From: Pseudomonadota bacterium
GTDB taxonomy: Bacteria; Pseudomonadota; Gammaproteobacteria; Burkholderiales; Burkholderiaceae_C
Direction: 5' to 3'
Assembly: GCA_021819435.1 (NCBI GenBank)
Contig: JAKARB010000007.1
Location: 1-64,000, forward strand
Length of the DNA: 64,000 nucleotides
The notes below the pieces were generated by a model. The model saw only the letters and a list, made by a program, of their open reading frames with translations, made no database searches and was not told the origin of the DNA. The position numbers were made by a program, and so were the translations under genes. Shown here piece after piece: positions 19,902 through 29,048 of this stretch; the first letter of the stretch is position 1, and every line of letters starts with the position of its first letter.

Positions 19902-21611
19902 TCAAGCACTCAGCTGCCGACTCAAGTCGCTGCAATGGAAGCCACTGGCCGCCCCACGCGCCTGCGCAGCCAGCCAATCGGCCACCGCTTCGCGCTGCTC
20001 CGCCGTGCAATGCAAACCCAACTTGCTGCGTCGCCACAGCACATCCTCAGAAGTGAGCGCCCACTCATTTCTTTTCAGAAAGAACAGCTCGGCTTCGTGC
20101 AAATCGGGCGCGACCTCGGCACCCAGGTCTCCGCGAGACGAAACCCCATCGAGCAGGCGCAGCACGCGGCCGCCATAAGACCGTGTCCAGCGGCGCAGCA
20201 AGGGCAGGTCGATCCAGGGATGGCGCTGGCGCAGGCGGTGCTGGAAGGCCGCCATGTCGGCTTCCGGATGCGTCAGCTCATCGACCAATTCGGACAAGTC
20301 GCCGCCAGGCAGGAAGGCCGACTCCGTCCACGGCCGGCGCGCCTCGCCCAGCATCTCGCCGACCTGGTCGGCGGCTTGCTCAGACAGCTTGCGGAAGGTG
20401 GTCAGCTTGCCGCCCCAGACGGTGAGCCAGGGCGCCGGCCGCACCTGGCTTTGCAGCAGGTAATCGCGCGTGACGGCCGAGGCCGAGCCGCGCGCATCGT
20501 CGAGCAGCGGGCGCACCCCGGCGTACGACCAGACCACGTCCTGGTGGGTGAGCGGGCGGCGCAGGTAGCGGCCCAGTTCGCCGCAGAGGTAGTCGATCTC
20601 GGCCTCGTCGATGGCCACCCGGCCCGGATCGCCCTTGAACTCGACATCGGTGGTGCCGACCAGGGTGAACTGGCGCTCGTAGGGGATGGCGAAGATGATG
20701 CGCCCGTCGCGACCCTGGAAGATGTAGGCGTGGTCGTGCTGGAAGAGGCGCGGCACGACGATGTGACTGCCCTTGACCAGGCGCAACGCGTTGTGCGGGC
20801 CGGCGTGGCGGGCCCGGCCGCCATGCTGCGGCGGCACCTGCATGAGGTCGCGCAGCACCTGTTCGGCCCAGGGGCCGGCGGCGTTGACCACGGCGCGGGT
20901 GTGCACCGACAGGCGGCGCGTTTCCTGGCCAGTGAGCGCGTCGCGGCGGCTGAGTTCCGCCCGCCAGCCCGCGCCTTCGATGCGCAGGTTCGTGCAGCGC
21001 GTGCGCGTGAGCACCTGGGCGCCGCGCTCGGCGGCATCGAGGGCGCACAGCGCCACCAGTCGGGCGTCGTCGACCCAACCATCTGAATAGACGAAGGCCT
21101 GCTGCCACTGCGGCTGCAGCCCTTCGCCAAAGGGGCTGCCGCGCAGGTTCAGCGATTCGGTGCCGGGCAGGAAATCCCGGCCCGCGAGGTGGTCGTACAG
21201 GTACAAGCCCAGGCGCACCAGCCACGCCGGCCGCATGCTCGGGTCGTGGGGCAGCACGAAACGCATCGGCCACATGATGTGCGGGGCGCTGCGCAACAGC
21301 ACCTCGCGCTCGGCCAGCGCCTTGCGCACCAGGCCGAACTCGCGGTGCTCCAGGTAACGCAGGCCGCCGTGGATGAGCTTGGTTGACGCCGACGAGGTGT
21401 GGCTCGCCAGGTCGTCCTGCTCGCACAGCACCACGCGCCAGCCCCGGCCGGCCAGGTCTCGCGCGATGCCGACGCCATTGATACCGCCGCCCACCACGAG
21501 CACGTCGCACAGGTGATCGGCCGGATGCGGGGTGGGGGCGTCCGGGTTGGCCTGGCTGTGCGCGTTGGCTGATTCGGTGGGAACGGCTGGTTCGGCGGTC
21601 GTCGTGCTCAA
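19902..21611 (-). CDS. glpD: FAD-dependent glycerol-3-phosphate dehydrogenase
   Basis: 569 residues. This membrane-associated flavoenzyme oxidises sn-glycerol 3-phosphate to dihydroxyacetone phosphate and feeds electrons to quinone. After an about 34-residue Ala/Pro-rich extension, the FAD-binding motif reads VLVVGGGINGVGIARDLAGRG. STKLIHGGLRYLE, VVNAAGPWAEQVL, LVKGSHIVVPRLF, FAIPYERQFTLVGTTD and VWGGKLTTFRKLSE follow, all glpD signatures. The gene is divergent from a DeoR-type regulator (glpR-like), so repression by that regulator and induction by glycerol-3-phosphate are likely. Confidence 0.96.
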   Translation of the reverse strand: MSTTTAEPAVPTESANAHSQANPDAPTPHPADHLCDVLVVGGGINGVGIARDLAGRGWRVVLCEQDDLASHTSSASTKLIHGGLRYLEHREFGLVRKALAEREVLLRSAPHIMWPMRFVLPHDPSMRPAWLVRLGLYLYDHLAGRDFLPGTESLNLRGSPFGEGLQPQWQQAFVYSDGWVDDARLVALCALDAAERGAQVLTRTRCTNLRIEGAGWRAELSRRDALTGQETRRLSVHTRAVVNAAGPWAEQVLRDLMQVPPQHGGRARHAGPHNALRLVKGSHIVVPRLFQHDHAYIFQGRDGRIIFAIPYERQFTLVGTTDVEFKGDPGRVAIDEAEIDYLCGELGRYLRRPLTHQDVVWSYAGVRPLLDDARGSASAVTRDYLLQSQVRPAPWLTVWGGKLTTFRKLSEQAADQVGEMLGEARRPWTESAFLPGGDLSELVDELTHPEADMAAFQHRLRQRHPWIDLPLLRRWTRSYGGRVLRLLDGVSSRGDLGAEVAPDLHEAELFFLKRNEWALTSEDVLWRRSKLGLHCTAEQREAVADWLAAQARGAASGFHCSDLSRQLSA

Positions 21612-21758
21612 GCGGTCTCCTGTCTCCTGCGGGGTCGCGGATCGTCCGGTGCTGTGCGCAGCTCTGCGCCCGATTGTGCCGAACGCCTTGCTTTCACGCG
21701 CCGGGATTTACTTGGGGAGGTGCGCATGCCACGCGCGCTTTCCTTGCTTTTCTGTTGT

Positions 21759-21772
21759 TATCTTTTCGGATA
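21759..21772. promoter_or_regulatory. Candidate operator between glpD and glpR
   Basis: TATC-TTTTCG-GATA is a 4-base inverted repeat around TTTTCG within an AT-rich patch between the divergent genes. Known GlpR half-sites contain a TTCG-like core flanked by A/T, so this is a plausible but weak operator candidate. Confidence 0.3.
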
Positions 21773-21844
21773 GGCTGCGCGCACGGCGCTTTCGCGTCGC
21801 GCCTTCACCCGCCCATTCTTCCGTCCATCTTTCGCATCGACGCC

Positions 21845-22627
21845 ATGCCCACCTCGCCGACCTGGAGCCCCAATCCCCGCCAGCAAGCCCTGCTCGACGA
21901 AGTGAAGGCGCGCGGATCGGTGTCGGTCGAGCGCCTCGCACAGCGGCTGGACGTGACCATGCAGACGGTGCGCCGCGACGTGCAGCGATTGTCGGAAGCC
22001 GGCCTGCTCACGCGCTTCCATGGCGGTGTGAGCCTGCCGCGCGAGGCGCCGGCCGTGGCCGCATGGAAGGAACGCCAGGCCTTGTTCGCCGATGCCAAGG
22101 CGCGCATCGCCCGCTCGGTGGCCGCCGCCGTGCCCGATGGCGCCACCTTGATGATGGGCATCGGCACCACCGTCGAGGCCGTGGCGCGCGAACTGCTCAA
22201 GAAGCCGGGCCTGACCGTGATCACGCACAACCTGCACGTGGCCAGCCTGCTGAGCGAACACACGCAGTGCAAGGTGCACGTGGCCGGCGGCATGCTGCGC
22301 ACCCGCGACAGCGCCATGGAGGGCGACGCCACGGTGGAGTACCTGCAGCAATTCAAGGTCGATGTGGCCATCGTCGGCGCGCTGGGCATCGACCCGGACG
22401 GCAGCCTGCGCGACCGCGACCTGCGCGAGCAGGCGGTCTACCAGGCCATGGTCAGCCAGTCGCGCGAAAGCTGGATCGTGGCCGACGCCAGCAAGTTCGG
22501 CCAACCCGGCCTGGCCCAGGTCGGCCACCTGCGCGACGCCCGCCGCGTGTTCACGCAGGCCCTGCCGCCCACGCCCTTCCCCAAGCTGCTGCAGGAGTGG
22601 GACATCGCGCTGACCATCGCGCCATGA
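21845..22627 (+). CDS. glpR: DeoR-family transcriptional regulator, glpR-like
   Basis: 260 residues from ATG at 21845. An N-terminal DeoR winged helix (RQQALLDEVKARGSVSVERLAQRL, then TMQTVRRDVQRLSEAGLL and RFHGGV) is followed by the sugar-phosphate sensing domain: DGATLMMGIGTTVEAVARELL, LTVITHNLHVASLL, HVAGGMLR, VDVAIVGALGIDPDGSL. This matches GlpR-like repressors, and the divergent glpD gene supports glycerol-3-phosphate as effector. The frame is open upstream but lacks family residues. The stop is 13 bases before the PACE gene. Confidence 0.9.
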   Translation: MPTSPTWSPNPRQQALLDEVKARGSVSVERLAQRLDVTMQTVRRDVQRLSEAGLLTRFHGGVSLPREAPAVAAWKERQALFADAKARIARSVAAAVPDGATLMMGIGTTVEAVARELLKKPGLTVITHNLHVASLLSEHTQCKVHVAGGMLRTRDSAMEGDATVEYLQQFKVDVAIVGALGIDPDGSLRDRDLREQAVYQAMVSQSRESWIVADASKFGQPGLAQVGHLRDARRVFTQALPPTPFPKLLQEWDIALTIAP

Positions 22628-22640
22628 GCCGCTCGCCGAG

Positions 22641-23102
22641 ATGACCTTGCAGGGCCCGCTGCGCAAGGTGGTGCACGCCACCTTGTTCGAACTGCTCGCC
22701 GTGGTGCTCGTGGGGCTCGGCCTGTCGTGGCTGCTCGGCCAGGACGCCACCGAAACCGGCGCGCTGGCCCTGGTCACGTCGCTGATCGCCATGGTCTGGA
22801 ACATCGCCTTCAACACCGCCTTCGAAGCCTGGGAACGCCGCCAGGCCGACCGCCGCCGCACGGTCCGCCGCCGCGTGGCGCACGCCATCGGCTTCGAAGG
22901 TGGCATGGTCGCGATGACCGTGCCGCTCATCGCATGGTGGCTGGAGATGGGCTGGTGGGAAGCCCTGCTCACCGACCTCGGCCTGATGGCCTTCTTCCTC
23001 GTCTACGCCTTCGTCTTCAATTGGGCGTTCGATCAGGTCTTCGGCTTGCCGGCATCGGCCAGCCCCCCGACCGGCGGCGAGCCCGGCGAACAAGCCCGCT
23101 GA
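22641..23102 (+). CDS. PACE-family (AceI-type) efflux transporter
   Basis: 153 residues with four predicted membrane helices arranged as two repeats. Each repeat starts with the family signature: RKVVHATLFELLAVV (with the membrane-embedded acidic residue Glu17 that carries protons in AceI) and RRRVAHAIGFEGGMV. The ends of the repeats show the paired WNIAFNTAFEAWERR and FNWAFDQVFG motifs. PACE proteins export biocides such as chlorhexidine or short polyamines by proton antiport in the inner membrane. The C-terminal tail is short and Pro/Gly-rich. It follows the glpR-like gene by 13 bases, but functional linkage to glycerol metabolism is unlikely. Confidence 0.88.
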   Translation: MTLQGPLRKVVHATLFELLAVVLVGLGLSWLLGQDATETGALALVTSLIAMVWNIAFNTAFEAWERRQADRRRTVRRRVAHAIGFEGGMVAMTVPLIAWWLEMGWWEALLTDLGLMAFFLVYAFVFNWAFDQVFGLPASASPPTGGEPGEQAR

Positions 23103-23276
23103 CCCGATCACCAGCCCGCTGTGTCGCGGACATTGCCTCACTTGTCGCCGAAACCACCTCGGCGGGAGGCCGCTGTCGTTAGCATGCGAGGTCGCCCGGC
23201 GGCCCACCCGTGGCATCTCGAAGCGTCCGTCCTGGGCGACCTCCATGCGTTTCCATGCCCCCTCTTTGAGCCCGAC

Positions 23277-24197
23277 ATGAGCCCCATCCCCACCGAACAC
23301 TTCTTCGTCCAGGGCCTCGACGGCCAGCTCGCCGTGCAGCGCTGGGGCGACCGCACGCGCCCTGTCATCGTGCTGGTGCACGGCTACCCGGACAACCGCA
23401 ACAAATGGGACGAAGTCGCGCTGCACCTGTCGAAGCGTTTCCAGGTCATCGCCTACGACGTGCGCGGTGCGGGGGCGTCCTTCCGGCCCACGCGCAAGCA
23501 GGACTACCAACTCGCGCGCCTGACGGCCGACTTCACCGCCGTGATCAACGCCGTCAGTCCCGACCGGCCGGTGCACCTGGTCGCGCACGACTGGGGTTCG
23601 GTGCAGAGCTGGGAATTCGTCAGCGAGCCACTGCTCAAGGGCCGCATCGCGTCGTTCACTTCGTGCTCGGGGCCGTGCCTGGATCACATGGGGCACTGGG
23701 TGCGCGAACAGTTGAGCCGCCCCACGCCGCCGCGCCTGCTGCGGCTCACGATGCAGCTCATCAAGTCCTGGTACGTCTACCTGTTTCACGTGCCGGTGCT
23801 GCCCGAACTGATGTGGCGCCATGTCACCGGCCCGAGCTGGCCGCGCCTGATGCGCTGGCTCGAAGGGGTGCGCATCCAGCCCCGCCCCACCCAGGCCGAA
23901 GACGGCGCCTGCGGCGTCAACCTGTATCGCGCCAATGTCTTCCCCTGCCTGCTGCACCCGCGCGAGCGCGTCGCCCACGCGCCCGTGCAGGTCATCGTGC
24001 CGCTGCGCGATCACTTCGTCAGCCCCGCGCTGAGCGAGAACCTGCACCGCTGGGCGCCCGGCTACGTCCGCAAGGAGGTGGATGCTGGCCACTGGGTCAC
24101 GGTGCAAAAGCCCCGGCTGTTCGCCGATGCGGTGCTGGCTTTCATCGACGCATTGCCTGCCACCGAAGCCAAGCCCATGCGCGCCGCCAGGGCTTGA
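23277..24197 (+). CDS. Alpha/beta hydrolase with Asp nucleophile (epoxide hydrolase/dehalogenase type)
   Basis: 306 residues from ATG at 23277; an upstream open stretch from 23121 has no family features. The oxyanion segment is VLVHGYPDN. The nucleophile elbow reads AHDWGS with Asp105 in the usual Ser position, which places it with epoxide hydrolases, haloalkane dehalogenases and related ester-forming hydrolases. Probable partners are His272 in DAGHWVTV and Asp245 in LRDHFVSP. A cap of about 80 helical residues (about 135-215) would define the substrate, which is unknown. The protein is cytoplasmic, and the GST start is 61 bases downstream. Confidence 0.88.
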   Translation: MSPIPTEHFFVQGLDGQLAVQRWGDRTRPVIVLVHGYPDNRNKWDEVALHLSKRFQVIAYDVRGAGASFRPTRKQDYQLARLTADFTAVINAVSPDRPVHLVAHDWGSVQSWEFVSEPLLKGRIASFTSCSGPCLDHMGHWVREQLSRPTPPRLLRLTMQLIKSWYVYLFHVPVLPELMWRHVTGPSWPRLMRWLEGVRIQPRPTQAEDGACGVNLYRANVFPCLLHPRERVAHAPVQVIVPLRDHFVSPALSENLHRWAPGYVRKEVDAGHWVTVQKPRLFADAVLAFIDALPATEAKPMRAARA

Positions 24198-24258
24198 AAC
24201 GGCGGCGCAGAATCCGGTGCTCCGCTCTCGCCAAGAGAGAACCCACGAGGACCCGACC

Positions 24259-24864
24259 ATGAAGCTCTACCTGACCCCCGGCGCCTGCTCCCTGTCACCG
24301 CACATCGTCCTGGAAGAACTGGGCATCGCCCACGAGATCGAATTCGTCAACCTCAAGGACAAGGTCACCGCCAGCGGCGCCAACTACCTGGGCGTCAACC
24401 CAAAGGGCTACGTGCCTGCGCTGCAGCTCGACGACGGCGAGGTGCTCACCGAAGGCCCGGCCATCGTGCAATACCTGGCCGACCTGCAACCCGAGAAAAA
24501 GCTCGCACCGCCCAACGGCAGCGTGGCGCGCTACAAGCTTCAAGGCTGGCTGAACTTCATCGGCACGGAGCTGCACAAGAGCTTCTCGCCCTTCTTCAAC
24601 CCAGCGGCACCCCATGAGATGAAAGCGCTCGCACGCGCCAACATCGAACGCCGACTGGGTTACATCAACGAGCAGCTCGAAGGCCGCGAGCACCTGCTGG
24701 GCGAAGACTTCACCGTCGCCGACGCCTACCTGTTCACCGTGCTGGGCTGGGCCAAGGGCATCGAGCTCGACCTGGCGCGCTGGCCTCGCGTGGCCGACTT
24801 CCAGGCCCGCGTGGCGGCACGTCCGGCCGTGAAGCGCGCGCTGGAGAGCGAAGGCAAGTCTTGA
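24259..24864 (+). CDS. gst: Glutathione S-transferase, beta class
   Basis: 201 residues; a CGAGGA site precedes the ATG at 24259. The start MKLYLTPGACSLSPHIVLEEL carries the beta-class signature with Cys10, which makes a mixed disulfide with glutathione, followed by the NPKGYVPALQLDDGEVLTEGPAI glutathione-site block. The C-terminal helical domain has the conserved N-capping FTVADAYLF motif. It would conjugate or reduce electrophiles with glutathione in the cytoplasm. The neighbouring epoxide-hydrolase-like gene suggests a possible small detoxification pair. Confidence 0.94.
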   Translation: MKLYLTPGACSLSPHIVLEELGIAHEIEFVNLKDKVTASGANYLGVNPKGYVPALQLDDGEVLTEGPAIVQYLADLQPEKKLAPPNGSVARYKLQGWLNFIGTELHKSFSPFFNPAAPHEMKALARANIERRLGYINEQLEGREHLLGEDFTVADAYLFTVLGWAKGIELDLARWPRVADFQARVAARPAVKRALESEGKS

Positions 24865-24867
24865 GCG

Positions 24868-24889
24868 GCGGCGCCTTCAATGGCGCCGC
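24868..24889. terminator. Hairpin between convergent gst and DUF502 genes
   Basis: GCGGCGCC (24868-24875) pairs with GGCGCCGC (24882-24889) around a 6-base loop. It lies across the two convergent stops; there is no T-tract, so its role as terminator is uncertain. Confidence 0.4.
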
Positions 24890-25530
24890 GACAGGTGTTG
24901 CCCCGAAGTCACCCCCATCGACACGTAGATGCTGGTGACCGCCTCCATGCCCACGTCCGCTGGCTTGACCGCGGCCTGCGGCACGTACAGCAGCCCGCCG
25001 CCCACCGGCACCGGCGCCGTGGGCACCAGCACGGCCAGGTAGGGCTGCCCATCGAGCTCGACCGACTCAGGCGTCGACAGCAGGCCGAGCACCTTGACGC
25101 CTCCCGGTCCACCAAAGGTGACCCACACCGGGCTCATTGACTTGAGGCCATCGGCATCACGTTGGCCCAGCATGTCAACGAAGCGTTTGAGCAGGTCGTA
25201 CACGCTGCGCACCACAGGGATGCGACCCAGCACCAGGTTGACCACCCTGGCCAGGCCTGCCTGCAGCCGCGCCTCGACCAACAGGCCCAAGGCGTAGATC
25301 GCGCCCAGGGTGATCAGCACGCCCACCAGGTAACCCGCCCACTCCGACTCGGACAGCCCCAGGCCGAGCCGCACGAACAACCCGCCGATCAGGCTCTTGG
25401 GCCCCAGCCAGGCATAGAAGAGCTGCGCCAGCCAGGCAAATACAAGCACCGTGGCCACCAGCGGCAAGGCCGCCAGCAGCCCGGCCAGGAAGGTGCGGGC
25501 GAATCGGGATGTGGGCTGAGGATCAGGCAT
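24877..25530 (-). CDS. DUF502 family membrane protein
   Basis: 217 residues from ATG at 25530, with a GGAGA upstream; an ATG at 25563 in frame is a weaker alternative. Two strong membrane segments (TFLAGLLAALPLVATVLVFAWL and GYLVGVLITLGAIYALGLLV) are followed by the family block VLGRIPVVRSVYDLLKRF and a soluble domain with VWVTFGGPGGVKVLGLLST and TAPVPVGGGLLYVP. This layout is that of DUF502 proteins, small inner-membrane proteins of unknown function. It is divergent from the caspase-lipoprotein gene. Confidence 0.9.
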   Translation of the reverse strand: MPDPQPTSRFARTFLAGLLAALPLVATVLVFAWLAQLFYAWLGPKSLIGGLFVRLGLGLSESEWAGYLVGVLITLGAIYALGLLVEARLQAGLARVVNLVLGRIPVVRSVYDLLKRFVDMLGQRDADGLKSMSPVWVTFGGPGGVKVLGLLSTPESVELDGQPYLAVLVPTAPVPVGGGLLYVPQAAVKPADVGMEAVTSIYVSMGVTSGQHLSRRH

Positions 25531-25648
25531 GGCGAGCAGTGTCTCCGATGAAGGCGGGGCCATCCAAGCAGGTACAGCCCGTGCTAGCGAGGCAGCATGG
25601 TTTTTCGTCTACATTCTTCGGCACATCACAACAGACTCAGGGACGAGC

Positions 25649-27421
25649 ATGCGGATGTTGACAAGGATCTCACTGGGCCTCGCCGCGGCCTGCCTGGCGG
25701 CTTGCACGAACATGTCAGGCTCCAACCCACTGGAGGTGCTGGGCCGCAAAATCAACCTCGGCCTGGCGACGGAAGTCCCCTTCCTGGTGCCGGCGCGCAA
25801 TGCCGACGCCGCAGCCCTGCGCTCGCTCACCATCGTCAGCTCGGGCCAGCCCTTGACGCAAGAGGTGGGCGGTGAAGTCGAAGCACTGCTGCTGAAGCTC
25901 AAGATCCAGGAAAAGGATTACTACGAAAAGCTCAAGCACGGCGACCCGATCCCCATCGCGCAGCTCTCGGAAAACAACCTCGACGAAATGGGGCGGCGCC
26001 ACGCCACGGCTGGCGTGGTGGGCCTGTCGCGGGCGCGCACGGGCTCATCGGTCAGCACCTCGCGCGAGGAGCGCACCGTCTGCGCCACCAACAAAACGGG
26101 CAAGTGCCCCAAGGACCAACAGGTCCAGCGCACGGTGTCTTGCCGGACCACGCAGGCATCGGCGAGCGTGCACGCCCGCGTCTTCCGCATGTCCGACCGC
26201 AAGACCATCTTCGTCGACACCCTCACGGCCAACACCAGCCAGCATGTCTGCGATGGCGACAACTACACCGAAGCGCTCACCGCTCAGCAGCTGGAAGCGC
26301 AGGCGGCGGGGCAACTGGCCAAGCTGGTCGCCCAGTCCGTGGCCCCGAGCTTCGAGCTGCGTCCCCTTGACCTGAAGGCTGCCGACGCCAAGGTGCCACC
26401 TGCCCGCCTCGCCGACTTCAATGCCGCCTTGAACTTCGCCAAGGCCAAGCGCCTCGACGAGGCTTGCACGCGCTTTGGCGAGCTGTACGACGACCTCAAG
26501 GAATCGGCCGCCCTGACCTACAACATGGGCTTCTGCGAAGAATCCCGTGGCGACCTGCTGCGTGCCTCCCAGAGCTACCGAAGGGCGTCCGAACTCAATG
26601 GCGGGCCGGACCTCGCCATCGACGACCACCTCCGGCAGGTCGAACTGCAATTGCGTCAGTCGCCGGCTGGCGCGCTGCCCGCGATGAATGGCGGTGGCAC
26701 GCTGCCCAACCTCGACGCCAAGTCCACCGGCAAGCGCGTGGCGCTGGTCATCGGCAACGCCCGCTACGAAGTCAAGGCCCTGACCAACCCAGTCAACGAC
26801 GCCCAGCTCATGACCAGCAAGCTCAAGCGCATGGGCTTTGACGTGACCCACGCCGAAAACGTCAATGGCGCGCGGCTGGGCAGCCTGGTCAACGACTTCA
26901 GCGCGCGGTCGAAGCGAGCCGACGTTGCGCTGTTTTTCTACGCCGGCCACGCCATCCAGGCCGACGGCGACAACCTGCTCATGCCGGTGGACAACAAGAA
27001 GATGCAATCCATCGAAGACGTGAGAGAGCAAGGCGGCCTGCCGCTGGGCCTCTTGCTGGCCAAGCTGGATGCCGCCGGCGCGCGCGCACGGCTCGTCATC
27101 CTCGACGCCTGCCGCAACAACCCGCTGCCCGCGACCTCGCGCGCCATCGGTGTGGGCGATGGCCTTTCGGCCCTGCCCAAGCCCGCGTCCGGCTCTCTGA
27201 TCGCGTTCTCGACCGAGCCGGGGCGCACCGCCGAGGACGGCGTCGGCAAGAACAGCCTGTTCACGAAGGCCCTGGCCAACCTGATCACCACGCCCGGCAT
27301 GCCCGTGGAACAGGTGTTCAAGCGCGTGCGCGAGGATGTCATCCGCGATAGCAACAACAAACAACGCCCGACCGAGGCGAACTCCCTGGCCGGCGACCTG
27401 ATCCTGGTGCCTGCGAAGTGA
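25649..27421 (+). CDS. Caspase-family (metacaspase-like) lipoprotein
   Basis: 590 residues from ATG at 25649. The N-terminus is a lipoprotein signal with lipobox LAAC and Cys19 as lipidated residue (Cys15 is an alternative), so the protein is probably tethered in the periplasm. Residues about 30-330 form an uncharacterised sensor-like region with several Cys and a helical, TPR-like part (RLADFNAALNFAKAKRLDEA, then FCEESRGDLLRASQSYRRAS). The C-terminal caspase domain starts at about residue 361 (KRVALVIGNARY) and has the catalytic dyad His434 in FYAGHA and Cys488 in ILDACRNNP. Such enzymes cleave after basic or acidic residues. The next gene starts inside this stop (GTGA), a tight coupling to the CHASE2-like protein. 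Confidence 0.87.
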   Translation: MRMLTRISLGLAAACLAACTNMSGSNPLEVLGRKINLGLATEVPFLVPARNADAAALRSLTIVSSGQPLTQEVGGEVEALLLKLKIQEKDYYEKLKHGDPIPIAQLSENNLDEMGRRHATAGVVGLSRARTGSSVSTSREERTVCATNKTGKCPKDQQVQRTVSCRTTQASASVHARVFRMSDRKTIFVDTLTANTSQHVCDGDNYTEALTAQQLEAQAAGQLAKLVAQSVAPSFELRPLDLKAADAKVPPARLADFNAALNFAKAKRLDEACTRFGELYDDLKESAALTYNMGFCEESRGDLLRASQSYRRASELNGGPDLAIDDHLRQVELQLRQSPAGALPAMNGGGTLPNLDAKSTGKRVALVIGNARYEVKALTNPVNDAQLMTSKLKRMGFDVTHAENVNGARLGSLVNDFSARSKRADVALFFYAGHAIQADGDNLLMPVDNKKMQSIEDVREQGGLPLGLLLAKLDAAGARARLVILDACRNNPLPATSRAIGVGDGLSALPKPASGSLIAFSTEPGRTAEDGVGKNSLFTKALANLITTPGMPVEQVFKRVREDVIRDSNNKQRPTEANSLAGDLILVPAK

Positions 27422-29043
27422 AAGCGAATCAGCCGCATGCCAAGCAGGGGGCGCAGCTCTGGCGCGTGACCTGGGCTCACTTCTGGCACCACCGCTGGCA
27501 TCACCTGTTGGTGGCCATGACGCTGGGCGCGCTCACGCTGATCGCTGAAAACGCCGGCACGCTGGCCTGGCTGGACGCGGTGATGCTGCGGCTCATCGCG
27601 CCGCAGGTGCACACCCACCCCACGCCCCCGGCGCCAGGACAAGCGCACATCACAACCCTGGTCATCGGGCCGGGGCTGTACCACGATGCCAGAGGCTTCC
27701 AGGGGCGCTCACCGCTGGACCCGGTGCATCTGCGCCCCATCCTGGCTGCCATCGAGGCGGCCCAGCCCAAGGCCATCCTGATGGACCTTCAGCTTGAGCC
27801 GGGCTTGTCAAACTGCCCGCCCACTCAGGCCGAGTGCGACCCCCACTACGACGCAGCGGTGACCCTGGGCCACGCGCCCTACGTGCTGCCGCTGCCGGTG
27901 CTGCGCGACGAGGCAGGCAACCAGGCATCGATGGCGTGGCTGCGCGAACTGTGCGGCAAGGGCATGCGCTTCGCCAGCCCCGATGTCCGCAGCCACCTGG
28001 GCCAAGTCGTGCGGGTGGACCGCACGCCCGGCACCCTGGCCGCTGAAACCTTGGCCCTGCTCAGTCCTGCCCCCGCCCACGGCGCTGGCGAGCACCCGCA
28101 GGCTGGGGCCCATGACCACCAAGCCCATTCGCGTTCCCAAGCCGACGCGCCCCCCACCTGTGAGCTGGCTCAAGCCCCAGCCCCCCAAGGCGCCCGAGAC
28201 CTCGCGATGCTCCGCGCCATGACCCGGCAGCCGGACACAGCGAGCGCGTCCCAAACCGAACCCGTGCACCCGGCTGTGCTGAGCCAGGTGTTGGCAAGCA
28301 CCTACGTCTTGCGGCGCTGCGGCAACGATGGTGGCAGCAAGGGCAGCAGCAGCGCCAGTGACATCTGCACCACCGACAGCCACGGAAACATCCAGCCCCT
28401 GGCAGCGACCCTGCAACATCAGCGAGAAGCCAGCGGCCAGGCACCTTGGGCCATCGCGCTCGGCGGGGATTTCGACGAGCGCGACCGATTCAAGATCATG
28501 GGCCTGAGCCAGCCCGGGCCGGTCATCCAGTCCGTGGCCCTGGCAACCCGAGGCCGGGTCAGCGAACACCATGCGCTGGCCCTGGCGGCCGACATCGTCC
28601 TCGGGATGCTGGCCGTGCTGCCGCTGGGCCTGGCCGTCGAGCTGTCGCGCCGCTGGGGGGCATCTGCACAGGCGCTCACCCGGCACGCGGCCTTCCCCAA
28701 GCTGTTGGGCGCGGCGGTCTGCCTGGTGCTGACCGGCGCCCTGCCCTGGCTGGTCGCGGGCGCCATCGTCGCCGCCTTGGTGCTGAGCTCGGCCTCCATC
28801 CTCGACCATGGCTTGTGGCTCAACCCCGGCCCCATGATCCTCGGCATGGCGGTGCACACCTTGCTGGAGAGCCAAGCCCAGGAGCACGGTCCTGAACAAC
28901 CACATCAGAAAGGCGAACACGCCGCATCGACCGAGCACCCTGGCGAGGAGCTCAGCCTGTGGCGCCAACATCCCCGCCTGCTGGTGAGCCTCTTGCTGAT
29001 CGCCTACGCCGCAGCCTCCCTCCTGTCCTCCAAACACCATTGA
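27418..29043 (+). CDS. CHASE2-like sensor membrane protein without output domain
   Basis: 541 residues starting with GTG at 27418, overlapping the caspase gene stop. The N-terminus has one membrane helix (about 30-50), followed by a large periplasmic region (about 60-390) resembling CHASE2 sensor domains, with the LDAVMLRLIAP start and AIEAAQPKAILMDLQL strand pattern, and QAPWAIALGGDFDERDRFKIMGL before the return. Three further membrane helices follow (ADIVLGMLAVLPLGLA; LGAAVCLVLTGALPWLVAGAIVAALVLSSA in part; LLVSLLLIAYAAASLL). There is no kinase, cyclase or GGDEF output domain, so signalling would have to pass to a partner, most simply the caspase lipoprotein. A low-complexity His/Ala/Pro segment lies near residues 215-250. 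Confidence 0.72.
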   Translation: MKANQPHAKQGAQLWRVTWAHFWHHRWHHLLVAMTLGALTLIAENAGTLAWLDAVMLRLIAPQVHTHPTPPAPGQAHITTLVIGPGLYHDARGFQGRSPLDPVHLRPILAAIEAAQPKAILMDLQLEPGLSNCPPTQAECDPHYDAAVTLGHAPYVLPLPVLRDEAGNQASMAWLRELCGKGMRFASPDVRSHLGQVVRVDRTPGTLAAETLALLSPAPAHGAGEHPQAGAHDHQAHSRSQADAPPTCELAQAPAPQGARDLAMLRAMTRQPDTASASQTEPVHPAVLSQVLASTYVLRRCGNDGGSKGSSSASDICTTDSHGNIQPLAATLQHQREASGQAPWAIALGGDFDERDRFKIMGLSQPGPVIQSVALATRGRVSEHHALALAADIVLGMLAVLPLGLAVELSRRWGASAQALTRHAAFPKLLGAAVCLVLTGALPWLVAGAIVAALVLSSASILDHGLWLNPGPMILGMAVHTLLESQAQEHGPEQPHQKGEHAASTEHPGEELSLWRQHPRLLVSLLLIAYAAASLLSSKHH

Positions 29044-29048
29044 CAACC

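Noticed and set aside
19728-21086. Long plus-strand open frame of 452 codons over glpD
   Set aside because: It is antisense to glpD, which has full-length family motifs; high GC leaves the opposite frames open. Its start lies inside the inverted-repeat region and no family text appears.
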